Counted from the first letter of the stretch, positions 15,667-24,424 are shown. The stretch: DNA of 64,000 nt from CAYYFX01 sp046330135 (GCA_046330135.1 JAXLTI010000003.1:186001-250000), one strand, 5' to 3'. Made by a program: numbers and translations. The notes: generated from the letters alone by a model not told the origin.

Positions 15667-16506
15667 TTGCTGCTCGCCGCGGTGACCGGCGTCTGCCGGA
15701 CACTCCCTCTCGAGACGGGTTACCGCCTCGCCGATTTCGCGTCCGACCTCCATCGCCGGCTCTCTCGTCGCCGCCGGCAGGCCGTGGAGCAGAATCTCCG
15801 CGTCCTCGTGGGCGCGCCCCCCGCGCGCATCGTCCGCGACGTCTTCCGCTGCCACGGCCGCTTCGTGTTCGAGCTGCTGCGGGGGCCGGAGCCCGAGGCT
15901 TCTTGCCGGTTCGAAGGCCGGGAGGCGTTCGAGCGCGCGCATGCGCGCGGCCGCGGGGTCGTGCTGGCGGTTCCTCACACCGGCAACTTCGAAGTCGGCG
16001 GCGCCGCGCTGGCCAAGGCCGGCTTCCCGGTCCACGCCGTCGCCGGAATCCAGCTCACGCGACGCTGGACCGAAGAGCTTCGGCGGCGCCAGGAGCGCGC
16101 GGGGCTCCCCATCCTCCCGCCCGGAATGGCGAGCTGGCGCCGGATTCCCCGTCTGCTCGCGCGCGGCGAAGTCGTCGCGCTGCTCGTGGACGGCGACCTC
16201 TTCCACGGCGGCCTCGTGGTCGACGCGTTCGGCGCGCCGGTCCCCTTCCCGCTGGGGCCCGCGAAGCTCTGTGCGCGCACCGGCGCCGCGCTGCTCCCCG
16301 CCTACGCGCTGCGCACGCCGGACGGCGGTCACGTCGCGCGCTTCCTGGACGAGATCCCGGTGGAAGCCCTCGGCGTGCGTCGCTCCACCGAGCGCCTCGC
16401 CGCCACGCTCGCCGACGTCCTGCGCCGGCATCCCGAGCAGTGGATGATCTTCCGGCCGCTCTTCGCCCGCCCGGCCGCCGCCGCCGAGACGGAGGCGGCG
16501 CCGTGA
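15667..16506 (+). CDS. Lipid A-type lysophospholipid acyltransferase (LpxL/HtrB family)
   Basis: About 279 residues from a TTG at 15667 behind GGAGGGGAGG; a GTG at 15682 is an alternative. The N-terminal helix plus RRLSRRRRQAVEQNLRVLVG matches the LpxL/HtrB N-terminal pattern (membrane helix, then basic xxNLR). The catalytic HX4E motif is HTGNFE (residues 104-109), in LAVPHTGNFEVGGAAL. This family transfers acyl chains to lipid A or a related glycolipid at the inner membrane. The stop overlaps the GTG of the following glycosyltransferase, as GTGA, so the two probably act on one glycolipid. The exact acceptor cannot be read from the sequence. Confidence 0.82.
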   Translation: MLLAAVTGVCRTLPLETGYRLADFASDLHRRLSRRRRQAVEQNLRVLVGAPPARIVRDVFRCHGRFVFELLRGPEPEASCRFEGREAFERAHARGRGVVLAVPHTGNFEVGGAALAKAGFPVHAVAGIQLTRRWTEELRRRQERAGLPILPPGMASWRRIPRLLARGEVVALLVDGDLFHGGLVVDAFGAPVPFPLGPAKLCARTGAALLPAYALRTPDGGHVARFLDEIPVEALGVRRSTERLAATLADVLRRHPEQWMIFRPLFARPAAAAETEAAP

Positions 16507-17654
16507 GGATCGCGATCGTCACCCAGCCGTACTACCCGCAGAACGGCGGCGTCTCGGAGCACGTGCACCACTCCGCGATCGAGCTGCGGCGTCTCGGCCA
16601 CGAGGTCGACGTCGTCACCTCGCGCTTCCGGACCCAGAGGGACAGCGCGGAGGGCGTGCTGCGCATCGGCCGCAACGTCCTCCTGCCGCACCTCGGCGCC
16701 CTCGCGAACGTGAACGCGGGACTGCGGCTGTCGCGGGACATGGACCGGATCTACCGGCGGAGCGACTACGACGTGGTCCACGTCCACGAGCCGCTCAGCC
16801 CCACGCTGCCGCTCGTCGCCATCGACCGGGCCCCGCGGGACGCGGTCGTCGTGGGGACGTTCCACGCGTCCGACCAGCGCGGCGTGGGCTACCGGATCGC
16901 GCGGCCGTTCCTGCGGCGCTACTCGGAGCGCCTCGACGGGCGGATCGCGGTATCGCACGCCGCCCGGCGCTTCGTGGCGCGCTTCTTCGACGAGGACTAC
17001 CGCGTGATCCCGAACGGCGTGGACCCGGGCCGCTTCCACCCTCGGATCACCCCCCTGGAGGGTCTGGCGGGAGATCGCCCCACGGTGCTCTTCGTGGGAC
17101 GGTTCTACCCGCGCAAGGGCGTGCCGATCCTCTTCCGGGCGCTGCCCGCCATCGCCGAGCGCGTGCCCGGCGTTCGGCTCCTCGTGGTGGGCGGCGGCTT
17201 CCTCGAGCCCTGGTACCGCTGGCTCGCCCAGAAGGCCCCCGCCGACGTCGTCTTCCTCGGGGAGCTCTCCGCGAAGGACATCCCGCGCGCCTATCGCGCG
17301 GCCGACGTGTTCGTCGCGCCGTCCACGGGCCAGGAGAGCTTCGGGATCGTGCACCTCGAAGCGATGGCCTGCGGCGTTCCGATCGTCGCGAGCGACATCG
17401 ACGGCTACCGCGAGGTGCTCGACGCCGGGCGCGACGCGCTGCTCTTCCCCAACCGGGACGCGGGCGCGCTCGCGGACGCGGTCGCGCGCGTCCTCCTCGA
17501 GCCGCGCCTGGCGCGCACGCTGGCGACGAACGGCCGCGCGAAGGCCGAGCGCCATGCGTGGTCCGGGATCGCCCGCCAGCTCGAGGCCTATTACCTCGAC
17601 CTCCTGGACCGGAAGCACGCGGAGAGGAAGACCCGCATCCGCCTCGCGTCGTAG
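16503..17654 (+). CDS. Family 4 glycosyltransferase (PimB/Pim-like)
   Basis: 383 residues, GT-B fold. The N-terminus MRIAIVTQPYYPQNGGVSEH carries the glycine-rich acceptor loop; VIPNGVDPGRFHP and VLFVGRFYPRKGV mark the start of the nucleotide-sugar half; the EX7E motif is in ESFGIVHLEAMACGVPIVAS. The closest described types are phosphatidylinositol or lipid mannosyltransferases, but donor and acceptor are not certain. GTG start coupled to the acyltransferase stop. Likely role: adding a sugar to a membrane lipid acceptor. Confidence 0.88.
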   Translation: MRIAIVTQPYYPQNGGVSEHVHHSAIELRRLGHEVDVVTSRFRTQRDSAEGVLRIGRNVLLPHLGALANVNAGLRLSRDMDRIYRRSDYDVVHVHEPLSPTLPLVAIDRAPRDAVVVGTFHASDQRGVGYRIARPFLRRYSERLDGRIAVSHAARRFVARFFDEDYRVIPNGVDPGRFHPRITPLEGLAGDRPTVLFVGRFYPRKGVPILFRALPAIAERVPGVRLLVVGGGFLEPWYRWLAQKAPADVVFLGELSAKDIPRAYRAADVFVAPSTGQESFGIVHLEAMACGVPIVASDIDGYREVLDAGRDALLFPNRDAGALADAVARVLLEPRLARTLATNGRAKAERHAWSGIARQLEAYYLDLLDRKHAERKTRIRLAS

Positions 17655-17746
17655 CCGGCCGCCCCCTCGTGCCGGGGATCGCGTCGCCGCCCGCCGGCGG
17701 TTGCCCCACGGCGCCCCGCGGTGGCGGCCCCGGCGGAGCGTCGCGC

Positions 17747-17775
17747 TTGCTCGGCCCCCGCCCGCAGTCTACGCT
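17747..17775 (+). promoter_or_regulatory. Possible promoter of the dehydrogenase/crotonase gene
   Basis: TTGCTC and TACGCT separated by 17 bases, about 45 bases ahead of the ATG. The -10 element is weak, so this is a tentative call. Confidence 0.3.
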
Positions 17776-17822
17776 CCGCCGAGTTTGCGTCGTCGCCTTC
17801 CACCCCAACGAGGATGGCTCGG

Positions 17823-19841
17823 ATGAGAGGTCGCACGATCGGTGTCGTCGGCGCCGGCAACATGGGCAGCGGGATCGCGCAGAAGATCGCCATGGAGGGC
17901 TTCGACGTCGTGCTCGCGGACGTCGACGAGGCCGCGGCGCGCCGCGGCCACGAGCGGATCCGAGCGCTGCTGCGCGAGGGGGTGGAGCGCAAGCTCTTCC
18001 CCGAGAAGGTCGCCGAGGAGATCGCCGGGCGCGTCCATCCCACCGGGGACCTCGCGCGCCTCTCGGGCGCTGCGCTCGTGGTCGAGGCCGTGTTCGAGGA
18101 TCTCGACGTGAAGCGCGACCTGTTCCGGCGGCTGGATCAGATCTGCCCGAAGGAGACCATCCTCGCGACGAACACGTCGAGCTTCACGGTGGCCGACGTG
18201 GCGGCCGCCACGCGAAGCCCCGAGCGCGTCGTGGGGCTGCACTACTTCTATCACCCCGCGAAGAATCGCCTCCTCGAGGTGATCGCGGGAGCGCAGACCT
18301 CGGCGGAGTCCTTCGCCGAGGCGTGGACGTTCGCGGAGTCCACCGGCAAGACCCCGATCCGCTGCGCCGACGCGCCGGGATTCGTGGTCAACCGGTACTT
18401 CGTGCCGTGGGCCAACGAAGCAGTGCGGTGCCTGTCGGCCGGCGTGGCCGACGTGGCCACGATCGAGGCCGCGGCGAAGGACGCATTCCGCATCGGCCTC
18501 GGTCCCTTCGAGCTGATGAACGTGACGGGCGTGCCCATCGCGCTCCACGCCGCCACGACGCTCGGGGCGCGCCTCGGACCGTTCTACGCTCCGGACGCGC
18601 GGCTCGCGCAACAGGTGGCGTCGGGCAAGCCCTGGGTCGTCGAGGGGACGCCGGACCCCGCCCGCTTCGACGCGGTGCGCCGGCGCCTCCTCGGCGCGAC
18701 GTTCCTCGTGGCGGCCACGCTGGTCGAGGAAGGCGTGGGCTCGATCGAGGACGTCGACATCGGAGCGCGGGTGGGCCTGCGCTGGGCCGAGGGTCCCTTC
18801 GAGCTCGCGAACCGCACGGGCCTCCGGGAGGCGCGCGCGATGGCGGAGGCGGTCGCGGCGCCGTATGGGCTGAAGCTGCCCGCCCTGCTCGCCTCGCGCG
18901 AGGCGCCCTTCGAGATCCGCCACGTGTTGCTCCAGATCACGCACGGGGTGGCGGAGATCACCATGAACCGCCCGGACGCGCTCAACGCGCTCAACGACGC
19001 GGTGGTCGAACAGCTCGCGCGCGCCTTCGACGCCGCGGATTCCCGCGCCGACGTTCGGACGATCGTGCTGCGCGGATCGGGGAAGGCGTTCGTGGCCGGC
19101 GCGGACGTGAAGGACTTCGTGAAGCGGATCGAGGCGGGGCGGCTGGACGCGATCCGCGCCTTCACCGAGAAGGCGCAGGCCCTCTTCCGGCGGATCGACG
19201 AGAGCCCGAAGCTCCTCGTCTGCCGGCTGGACGGTCTCTCCCTCGGCGGCGGCTCCGAGCTGGCGCTCTGCTGCGACGTGATCCTCGCGACCGAGAAGGG
19301 ATCGCTCGGCTTCCCGGAGACCGGGCTGGGCATCTACCCCGGCCTCGGCGGCACGCAGCGCACGCCGCGACGCGTGGGCGTCCCGCTCGCGCGCTGGCTC
19401 GTCTTGACGGGAACGATGGTGGGAGCGCAGGAAGCCGCGGCGATCGGGCTGGTGGACGAGATCGTCCCGCGGGAGAAGATGGCCGGGCGCATTCGCGAGC
19501 TGCACGCGGCCGGCCGGGCGCCCGCACGCGCGCCGCGCCCGCTCTCCGGCGACGCCGCGGCGCTGGCGGCGTTCTTCGCGAGCGCGAGCGTGGACGCCCT
19601 GCTGCGCGGCGAGGGGCCCACGGAGCCGCCGCGGGTGGCGAAGGAGGCGGGTCGCGTGAAGAGCAAGGCGCCCGTGGCCACGCGCATCGCGGACGAGCTC
19701 GTGCGGGCGTCGGAGACGCTGCCGCTCGCGGAGGGCTTGGCGGCCGAGCTCTCGCACCTGGAGGAGGTGTTCCGCACGAAGGATGCGCACGAAGGCCTGT
19801 CGAGCCTGGGTCGACGCCGGCCTCAGTTCACGGGCGCGTAG
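17823..19841 (+). CDS. 3-hydroxyacyl-CoA dehydrogenase / enoyl-CoA hydratase fusion
   Basis: 672 residues; ATG at 17823 chosen because CGAGGA lies 8 bases upstream (another ATG is at 17814). The N-terminal NAD-binding Rossmann motif GVVGAGNMGSGIAQKIA (residues 7-23) and the dehydrogenase signature NTSSFTVADVAAATRSPERV, then GLHYFYHP, are followed by two dehydrogenase C-terminal domains. A crotonase domain follows (about residues 370-560): oxyanion loop AGADVKDF and both catalytic glutamates, in LGGGSELALCCD and GFPETGLGIYPGLGGTQR. It oxidises and hydrates acyl-CoA intermediates in beta-oxidation or C4-CoA conversion. The dehydrogenase-first order matches the archaeal fusion (as in Sulfolobales) and is opposite to bacterial FadB/FadJ. 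It is monocistronic, and a terminator follows. Confidence 0.9.
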   Translation: MRGRTIGVVGAGNMGSGIAQKIAMEGFDVVLADVDEAAARRGHERIRALLREGVERKLFPEKVAEEIAGRVHPTGDLARLSGAALVVEAVFEDLDVKRDLFRRLDQICPKETILATNTSSFTVADVAAATRSPERVVGLHYFYHPAKNRLLEVIAGAQTSAESFAEAWTFAESTGKTPIRCADAPGFVVNRYFVPWANEAVRCLSAGVADVATIEAAAKDAFRIGLGPFELMNVTGVPIALHAATTLGARLGPFYAPDARLAQQVASGKPWVVEGTPDPARFDAVRRRLLGATFLVAATLVEEGVGSIEDVDIGARVGLRWAEGPFELANRTGLREARAMAEAVAAPYGLKLPALLASREAPFEIRHVLLQITHGVAEITMNRPDALNALNDAVVEQLARAFDAADSRADVRTIVLRGSGKAFVAGADVKDFVKRIEAGRLDAIRAFTEKAQALFRRIDESPKLLVCRLDGLSLGGGSELALCCDVILATEKGSLGFPETGLGIYPGLGGTQRTPRRVGVPLARWLVLTGTMVGAQEAAAIGLVDEIVPREKMAGRIRELHAAGRAPARAPRPLSGDAAALAAFFASASVDALLRGEGPTEPPRVAKEAGRVKSKAPVATRIADELVRASETLPLAEGLAAELSHLEEVFRTKDAHEGLSSLGRRRPQFTGA

Positions 19842-19870
19842 ATGGCGCGGCCGGAACCCCCGGAGAAATG

Positions 19871-19907
19871 CGAAGGCCCCGGTGGTCGCCCCCGGGGCCT
19901 TTCGCTT
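19871..19907. terminator. Bidirectional hairpin terminator between convergent genes
   Basis: Perfect 10-bp stem AAGGCCCCGG / CCGGGGCCTT (19873-19882 and 19892-19901) with a 9-base loop, followed by TTCGCTTC on the plus strand. It lies between two convergent stops and can serve both strands; the T tract is weak. Confidence 0.65.
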
Positions 19908-19927
19908 CGGTCACGTTGACGGGTACG

Positions 19928-20341
19928 TCAGGACATGTGGCCCGAGACGAGCTTCGTCATCTCGAACATCGTCACCGAGCTTCTGCCGCCGAACACTCGC
20001 TTCAGCGCCTCGTCGGCATTGATGTTCCGCTTGTTCACTGGATCCTGAAGCCCGTTCTTCTTGATGTAGGTCCAAAGCCGCTTCGTGATCTCCGTGCGGG
20101 GAAGCGGATCCGAGCCCACGATCGCGGCCAGCGCCGAATCGGGAGTCAACGGCTTCATGAACGCCGGATTCGGCTTCCGCTTGGACTTCGGCTTCGCCTT
20201 GGGCTTCGCCTTCGGCTTGGCCTTCATCTTCGGCTTCGCCTTCGCCTTCGGCTTGGCCTTCGGCCGAGCCTTCGCCTTCATCGTCCGCTTCTTCGTGGTC
20301 TTCGACTTCTTCGCCTTCGACCGGGACTTGGCCTTCGCCAC
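19928..20341 (-). CDS. SWIB/MDM2-domain protein with histone-H1-like basic N-terminus
   Basis: 137 residues. GTG start at 20341 with AGGAGG 8 bases upstream. Residues 1-60 are almost only Lys, Ala, Pro, Arg (repeats such as KPKAKAKPKMKAKPKAKPK), like bacterial histone-H1 homologues. Residues about 62-137 form a SWIB domain: MKPLTPDSALAAIVG, TEITKRLWTYIKKNGLQDP, RNINADEALKRVFG. SWIB domains in bacteria are known from chlamydiae and some other phyla, often beside DNA-binding tails. A nucleoid-associated, chromatin-like role is likely but inferred. It is monocistronic and divergent from the BMC-domain gene. Confidence 0.85.
   Translation of the reverse strand: MAKAKSRSKAKKSKTTKKRTMKAKARPKAKPKAKAKPKMKAKPKAKPKAKPKSKRKPNPAFMKPLTPDSALAAIVGSDPLPRTEITKRLWTYIKKNGLQDPVNKRNINADEALKRVFGGRSSVTMFEMTKLVSGHMS
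20165..20338. repeat. Low-complexity tandem repeat encoding the Lys/Ala/Pro tail
   Basis: Imperfect 12-bp periodicity (variants of TTCGGCTTCGCC on the plus strand) encoding the KPKA repeat of the SWIB protein; a likely hotspot for length change. Confidence 0.7.
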
Positions 20342-20404
20342 CGCAGTTACCTCCTGATCGAGTCGAGTTCCTGCGTACCAAGAACACGCGACCGACGAAG
20401 ACGT

Positions 20405-20433
20405 AAATTGGCGCGGGTCGCGGCGAAAGACAA
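20405..20433 (-). promoter_or_regulatory. Possible promoter of the SWIB gene
   Basis: On the minus strand TTGTCT and CAATTT are separated by 17 bases (18 to AATTTA), about 65 bases ahead of the GTG. The site stands out as an AT-rich patch in a GC-rich background. Tentative. Confidence 0.35.
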
Positions 20434-20574
20434 GCGTTTTCGTTCGAGAAAGGGCGATTCCGCGGCGCCTCGGCTCATCGGGTCGTGGGCGGACTCGCGT
20501 CCGACCACCGCCCCCGTCCCCCTCGGCTGGACGGGGTCTGCACCTCATGCGAGGATGCCGCCCCGGAGGAGTCG

Positions 20575-21204
20575 ATGGACCGTCCGGCCTTCCAGTTGCG
20601 CGCCTACGTCTTCCTGGACAGCATGCAGCCGCAGTTCGCGTCGTTCGTCGGCACGATCACCCAGGGGGACCTGCCGGTCGAGACGATGGCGTCCCTCTAC
20701 GTGGAGATGTCGCCCGGGAACGAGGTCTTCCGGGTCGTCGACGTCGCGGTCAAGAGCACCCAGGCGCGGCCGGGCGCGCAGATCGTCGAGCGCGAGTTCG
20801 GCATGTTCGAGGTCCACGCCCCCTCCCAGGCCGACGTGCTCCAGGCCGGGCGGGCCGTGCTGGAGCGGCTCGGGCTGACCGAAGCCGACCGGGTGAAGCC
20901 CGAGATCGCCTCCCTCCAGGTCATCACGAACGTGGACCCCTACCAGGCCCAGCTCCTGAACCGCTTCCGGCGCGGGTCGATGATCGTGCCCGGCGAGACC
21001 CTCCTCGTCCTGGAGGTCGCGCCCGCCGCCTACATCAACCTGGCGGCCAACGAGGCGGAGAAGGGCGCGAACATCAAGCTGGTGCACGTCTCTTCCGTGG
21101 GGCGGTTCGGGCGGATGTGGCTATCCGGGCCGGAGGCCGAGATCACCGCCGCCCGCGACGCGGCGGTCGCGGCGATCCAGGGAGTCTCGGGGCGGCCCGA
21201 GTAG
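20575..21204 (+). CDS. Tandem BMC-domain (trimeric microcompartment shell-like) protein
   Basis: 209 residues; ATG behind CCGGAGGAGTCG. After a roughly 38-residue N-terminal segment (MDRPAFQLRAYVFLDSMQPQ), two copies of the beta-alpha-beta-beta-alpha BMC pattern follow: ASLYVEMSPGNEVFRVVDVA to FGMFEVHAPSQADVLQAG, then ETLLVLEVAPAAYINLAANE to FGRMWLSGPEAEITAARDAA. Two fused BMC domains and this length suit BMC-T shell proteins. The call is by pattern recall, not by search. No BMC-H or BMC-P gene, aldehyde dehydrogenase or encapsulation partner is nearby, so it is an orphan; it may form a sheet or trimer unrelated to a classical organelle, or belong to a dispersed locus. Confidence 0.7.
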   Translation: MDRPAFQLRAYVFLDSMQPQFASFVGTITQGDLPVETMASLYVEMSPGNEVFRVVDVAVKSTQARPGAQIVEREFGMFEVHAPSQADVLQAGRAVLERLGLTEADRVKPEIASLQVITNVDPYQAQLLNRFRRGSMIVPGETLLVLEVAPAAYINLAANEAEKGANIKLVHVSSVGRFGRMWLSGPEAEITAARDAAVAAIQGVSGRPE

Positions 21205-21467
21205 CGCCGGCCGTCCCCCCGGACCGGTGACGCCCGCCCCCAGCGCCGGTCCGGAACGCGCGCCCCCGCGAGCGGCTTCGTCCGCCCGCCCCCTCCGACT
21301 CCCGGTGGCCGCCTCCGCCGCCCCCGGATCGGACCCGTCAAGAAGCGCCAAACCCGCTCACGCGGCCCCCCGAAGCGCAGAAAGGCCGAAACCTCGCGGG
21401 CCCGGCTTCCGATACGGAGTTCGTGGACTTACGCCCGCCCCAGCGGCGGACGAGTGAGGTGGCTTCC
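21205..21467. other. Intergenic region before the FHA-kinase-PilT cluster
   Basis: 263 bases, strongly C-rich at first, then less GC-rich after about 21330. A ribosome site GAGTGAGGTGG precedes 21468. A promoter for the FHA cluster is expected here, but no hexamer pair was convincing. Confidence 0.35.
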
Positions 21468-22031
21468 ATGCCCAACCTGCTGCGTGTGCGACTCTCTCTC
21501 AAGGGTCGCCCCCTGCGCACGTTCACGTTCGAGAAAAAGGACGTGTCGATCGGCCGAGACCCGCTCTGCGACATCTGCCTCGACAACGCCGGGATCTCCC
21601 GGCACCACGCCCGGATCGAGCGGACCCCGGGCGGGTACGTCGTCGAGGATCTCGGCAGTGCGAACGGCACCTTCCTGAACGACCAACCCGTGAAGAAGGA
21701 CTTCATCGGGCACGACGACGTCGTTCAGATCGGGAAGTTCGCGCTCTGGATCGGGATCGATGCCGACCGGCGCGAGCGGTCGCTGGGAAACCCGTCGCCC
21801 GCCCCCGCCATGTACGAGGGGACGGTCGTTCTCGACCCGGACTCGCTGCTCGAGATGCAGCGCAAGTCGCGGGAGACGCCGGTCGTCACCCGCGTCGGAC
21901 CGACTTCATCGCCCGCGGCGCCGAGCGCTCCGCCTCGACGGCCCATCTGGGTCCTCGTCCTGGCGGTCGCCGCGGCATTCCTCGTGGGCGGAATCGCCGG
22001 AGTGGCGCTCACGCGCATCCTCGGAATCTGA
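21468..22031 (+). CDS. FHA-domain protein with C-terminal membrane anchor
   Basis: 187 residues. The FHA phosphothreonine-binding domain occupies about residues 5-95: GRDP (29-32), SRHHARI (44-50), DLGSANGTF (61-69) and a following N at 71 are all present, so phosphopeptide binding should be intact. A Pro/Ser linker follows, then a C-terminal transmembrane helix (about 162-184, WVLVLAVAAAFLVGGIAGVAL), so the FHA domain would face the cytoplasm from a tail anchor. It is followed after 11 bases by the HEAT/kinase gene, whose phosphorylated products it could recruit to the membrane (inference). Confidence 0.9.
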   Translation: MPNLLRVRLSLKGRPLRTFTFEKKDVSIGRDPLCDICLDNAGISRHHARIERTPGGYVVEDLGSANGTFLNDQPVKKDFIGHDDVVQIGKFALWIGIDADRRERSLGNPSPAPAMYEGTVVLDPDSLLEMQRKSRETPVVTRVGPTSSPAAPSAPPRRPIWVLVLAVAAAFLVGGIAGVALTRILGI

Positions 22032-22042
22032 GAGGTCGGGCG

Positions 22043-24418
22043 ATGGGACTCGTCGGCCGTCTGCGCACGTCCTGGTTGATGCGCGTCCTGCGCGCGTCGG
22101 CGACGACGACGCCCGAGGCCCTCGCCGAAGCGAAGGCCGCGCTGGCCGATATGGGGTCGGCGGCGCTCGAGCCGCTCTTCGAGAGCCTGGCGCATCCGGC
22201 GGCGCGGGCGTCGGCGCTCGAAGTGCTGGAGCGGCTCCTGAACACGGACACGCTGCCGGACTTCGTCGAGGCGCTCGCCAAGGGCGAGCCCCGGGTGGCG
22301 GCCGGCATCGCCGAGGTCCTGGAGAAGGGACGCCGCTACGAGGCGAAGGACCTCCTTCCCTACCTCTCGGAGCGCGAGGTCCCCAAGGCGCGCCTCGAGC
22401 CCATCCTGCAGGCTCGCGCTTCCGACCTCTCGCCGCGGGAGCTGCTGTCCATGCTGCCCGATCTCGATCGCGAGGCCCGGTCCATCGTGTACCGGATCAT
22501 CGAAGCGCGGGCGGACGAGTCGCTCCTCCCCGAGGCGTTGCGCTACCTCGCGCACAAGGACTGGTGGATGCGCGTCCAGATGGCGAAGCTCCTCGCCAAG
22601 ATCCCGAGCGAGGACTCCGAGCGCGCGCTGGCCGGCGTGCTCACCGATCCGAACAAGGCGGTGCGCCTGTCCGCGGTGAAGGGCCTCGAGACGCTGGGCT
22701 CGAAGCTCGCCGTCCCGTTCCTGGCCAACGTGCTGCGGGACGGCGACCTGACGGTGCAGGCCGCGGCGATCGACGCGCTCATCGCGATCGGCGACCCCGG
22801 CGCCGTGCCCCATCTCGTGGACGTTCTCAAGGACGAGTCCGAGCAGTGCCGGCGGGGCGCGGTGGAGGTCCTGAACGAGGTCGCGACCACCGAAGCGATC
22901 CAGGATCTCGTCCACGCCCTGCGGGACGCCGACTGGTGGGTCCGCGTCCGCGCGGCGGACGCGCTCGGAACGATCGGCGGAGAGAAGGTGGTCGAGGCGA
23001 TCCTCGCGCTGATGGCCGACGAGGACGTCCACATCCGCCGCTACGCGGTCGAGATCCTGAACACGATCCCGGACGGTCGATCCGTCGACTCCCTGATCCA
23101 GGCCCTCGAGGACGAGGACTGGTGGGTGCGCGAGCGCTCCATCGACGCGCTCGGACGGACGAAGGACGCGCGCGCGGTGGCGCCGCTCCTCAAGCTGCTC
23201 GCCGTCGATCCGGACGCGGCCGGGCTCTGCGCTCGCGCGCTCGGCGCGATCGGCGACCCCGGCGCGGTGGACGGGCTCCTCGACGCGCTGCAGCGCGCGA
23301 CGGTCGACGAGATCCGGCACGAGATCGTGGCGGCGCTGCAGGCGATCACCAGCGCCGGTCGCGTGAAGGGGCGGCGCCTCAAGAAGGTGGAGGAGGCGCT
23401 GAAGTCCGAGGGCGTGCGCGTCGAGCGGACGCGGCTGCGTCCGATGGAGATCCACCAGGGCGGAGGGCGCAGCCGGCCGGTCGACGACGAGCCGGGCCCG
23501 AGCCCGATCGCACACCGCGAGCACGCCCCGGCGCCCGCGCCCGCCTCGCCGCCGCCGCCGCCCGCGAAGCACGAGGAGGATCTCCGGGCGGAGGACGTCG
23601 AGGACGGCACCGTCATCCTCGATCGCTACAAGGTGATCCGCCGCATCGGGTCCGGCGGCTTCAGCACCGTCTTCCTGGTCGAGGACCGCGTGATCTCCGA
23701 CCAGGTGATCCTCAAGATCCTCAGCCACCACCTCTCGCTCGACGAGGGCAGCATGGCTCGCTTCGTCCAGGAGCTGAAGCTCTCGCGCAAGATCTCGCAC
23801 CCGAACATCATCCGCATCCACGACCTGCTCGAGATCGGGAAGGCCCGGGCGATCTCCATGGAGTACTTCCCGGGCCAGGATCTCGGCCGGATCCTCGACG
23901 AGTGCAAGACGATGTCGCCGGAGCGCACGGTGCCGATCGTCCTCCAGATCTGCGCCGGTCTCGCCGCGGCTCACGAGGTCGGGATCATCCACCGCGACAT
24001 CAAGCCCGCGAACATCCTCGTGGGCGAGGGCGACCGGGTGAAGGTCGTGGACTTCGGTCTCGCCGCGGCGAGCCGCGAGGCGGAGAACCGCCTGACGCGG
24101 ACCGGACACCTCGTGGGGACGCCGCACTACATGGCGCCCGAGGTCATCCGCGGCGAGAAGATCGACGGCCGCGCCGACCTCTATTCGCTCGCGATCATGA
24201 GCTACGAGATGCTGTCCGGTCGCCTCCCCTACGACGGCGACAACCCGATGAACGTGCTCTTCCGCCATCTGGACGGCGACGCGCCGAAGCTCGCCGAAGT
24301 CTGCTCCATCCCCGAGGCCTTGAGCCAAGCGGTGATGCGGGCGATGGCCGTGAGTCGGGATGATCGCCCCTCAACCGCCGCGGAGCTGATGGAAACCTTC
24401 CGCGCCGCGATGTCGTAG
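22043..24418 (+). CDS. HEAT-repeat protein fused to a C-terminal Ser/Thr protein kinase
   Basis: 791 residues. Residues about 20-460 are HEAT-like helical repeats in which an unusual motif recurs: KDWWMRVQMAKLL, ADWWVRVRAADALG, EDWWVRERSIDALG. A Pro-rich linker (about 475-515) leads to a Hanks-type kinase at 527-791: G-loop IGSGGFS (535-541), Lys558 in VILKIL, catalytic HRDIKPAN (650-657), DFG (670-672) and GTPHYMAPE. All catalytic residues are present. There is no membrane segment, unlike the PknB type. The kinase-last order with a long scaffold in front is unusual. It is flanked by an FHA gene and two pilT genes, which suggests these are its pathway partners (inference). Confidence 0.93.
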   Translation: MGLVGRLRTSWLMRVLRASATTTPEALAEAKAALADMGSAALEPLFESLAHPAARASALEVLERLLNTDTLPDFVEALAKGEPRVAAGIAEVLEKGRRYEAKDLLPYLSEREVPKARLEPILQARASDLSPRELLSMLPDLDREARSIVYRIIEARADESLLPEALRYLAHKDWWMRVQMAKLLAKIPSEDSERALAGVLTDPNKAVRLSAVKGLETLGSKLAVPFLANVLRDGDLTVQAAAIDALIAIGDPGAVPHLVDVLKDESEQCRRGAVEVLNEVATTEAIQDLVHALRDADWWVRVRAADALGTIGGEKVVEAILALMADEDVHIRRYAVEILNTIPDGRSVDSLIQALEDEDWWVRERSIDALGRTKDARAVAPLLKLLAVDPDAAGLCARALGAIGDPGAVDGLLDALQRATVDEIRHEIVAALQAITSAGRVKGRRLKKVEEALKSEGVRVERTRLRPMEIHQGGGRSRPVDDEPGPSPIAHREHAPAPAPASPPPPPAKHEEDLRAEDVEDGTVILDRYKVIRRIGSGGFSTVFLVEDRVISDQVILKILSHHLSLDEGSMARFVQELKLSRKISHPNIIRIHDLLEIGKARAISMEYFPGQDLGRILDECKTMSPERTVPIVLQICAGLAAAHEVGIIHRDIKPANILVGEGDRVKVVDFGLAAASREAENRLTRTGHLVGTPHYMAPEVIRGEKIDGRADLYSLAIMSYEMLSGRLPYDGDNPMNVLFRHLDGDAPKLAEVCSIPEALSQAVMRAMAVSRDDRPSTAAELMETFRAAMS

Positions 24419-24424
24419 GACGCC

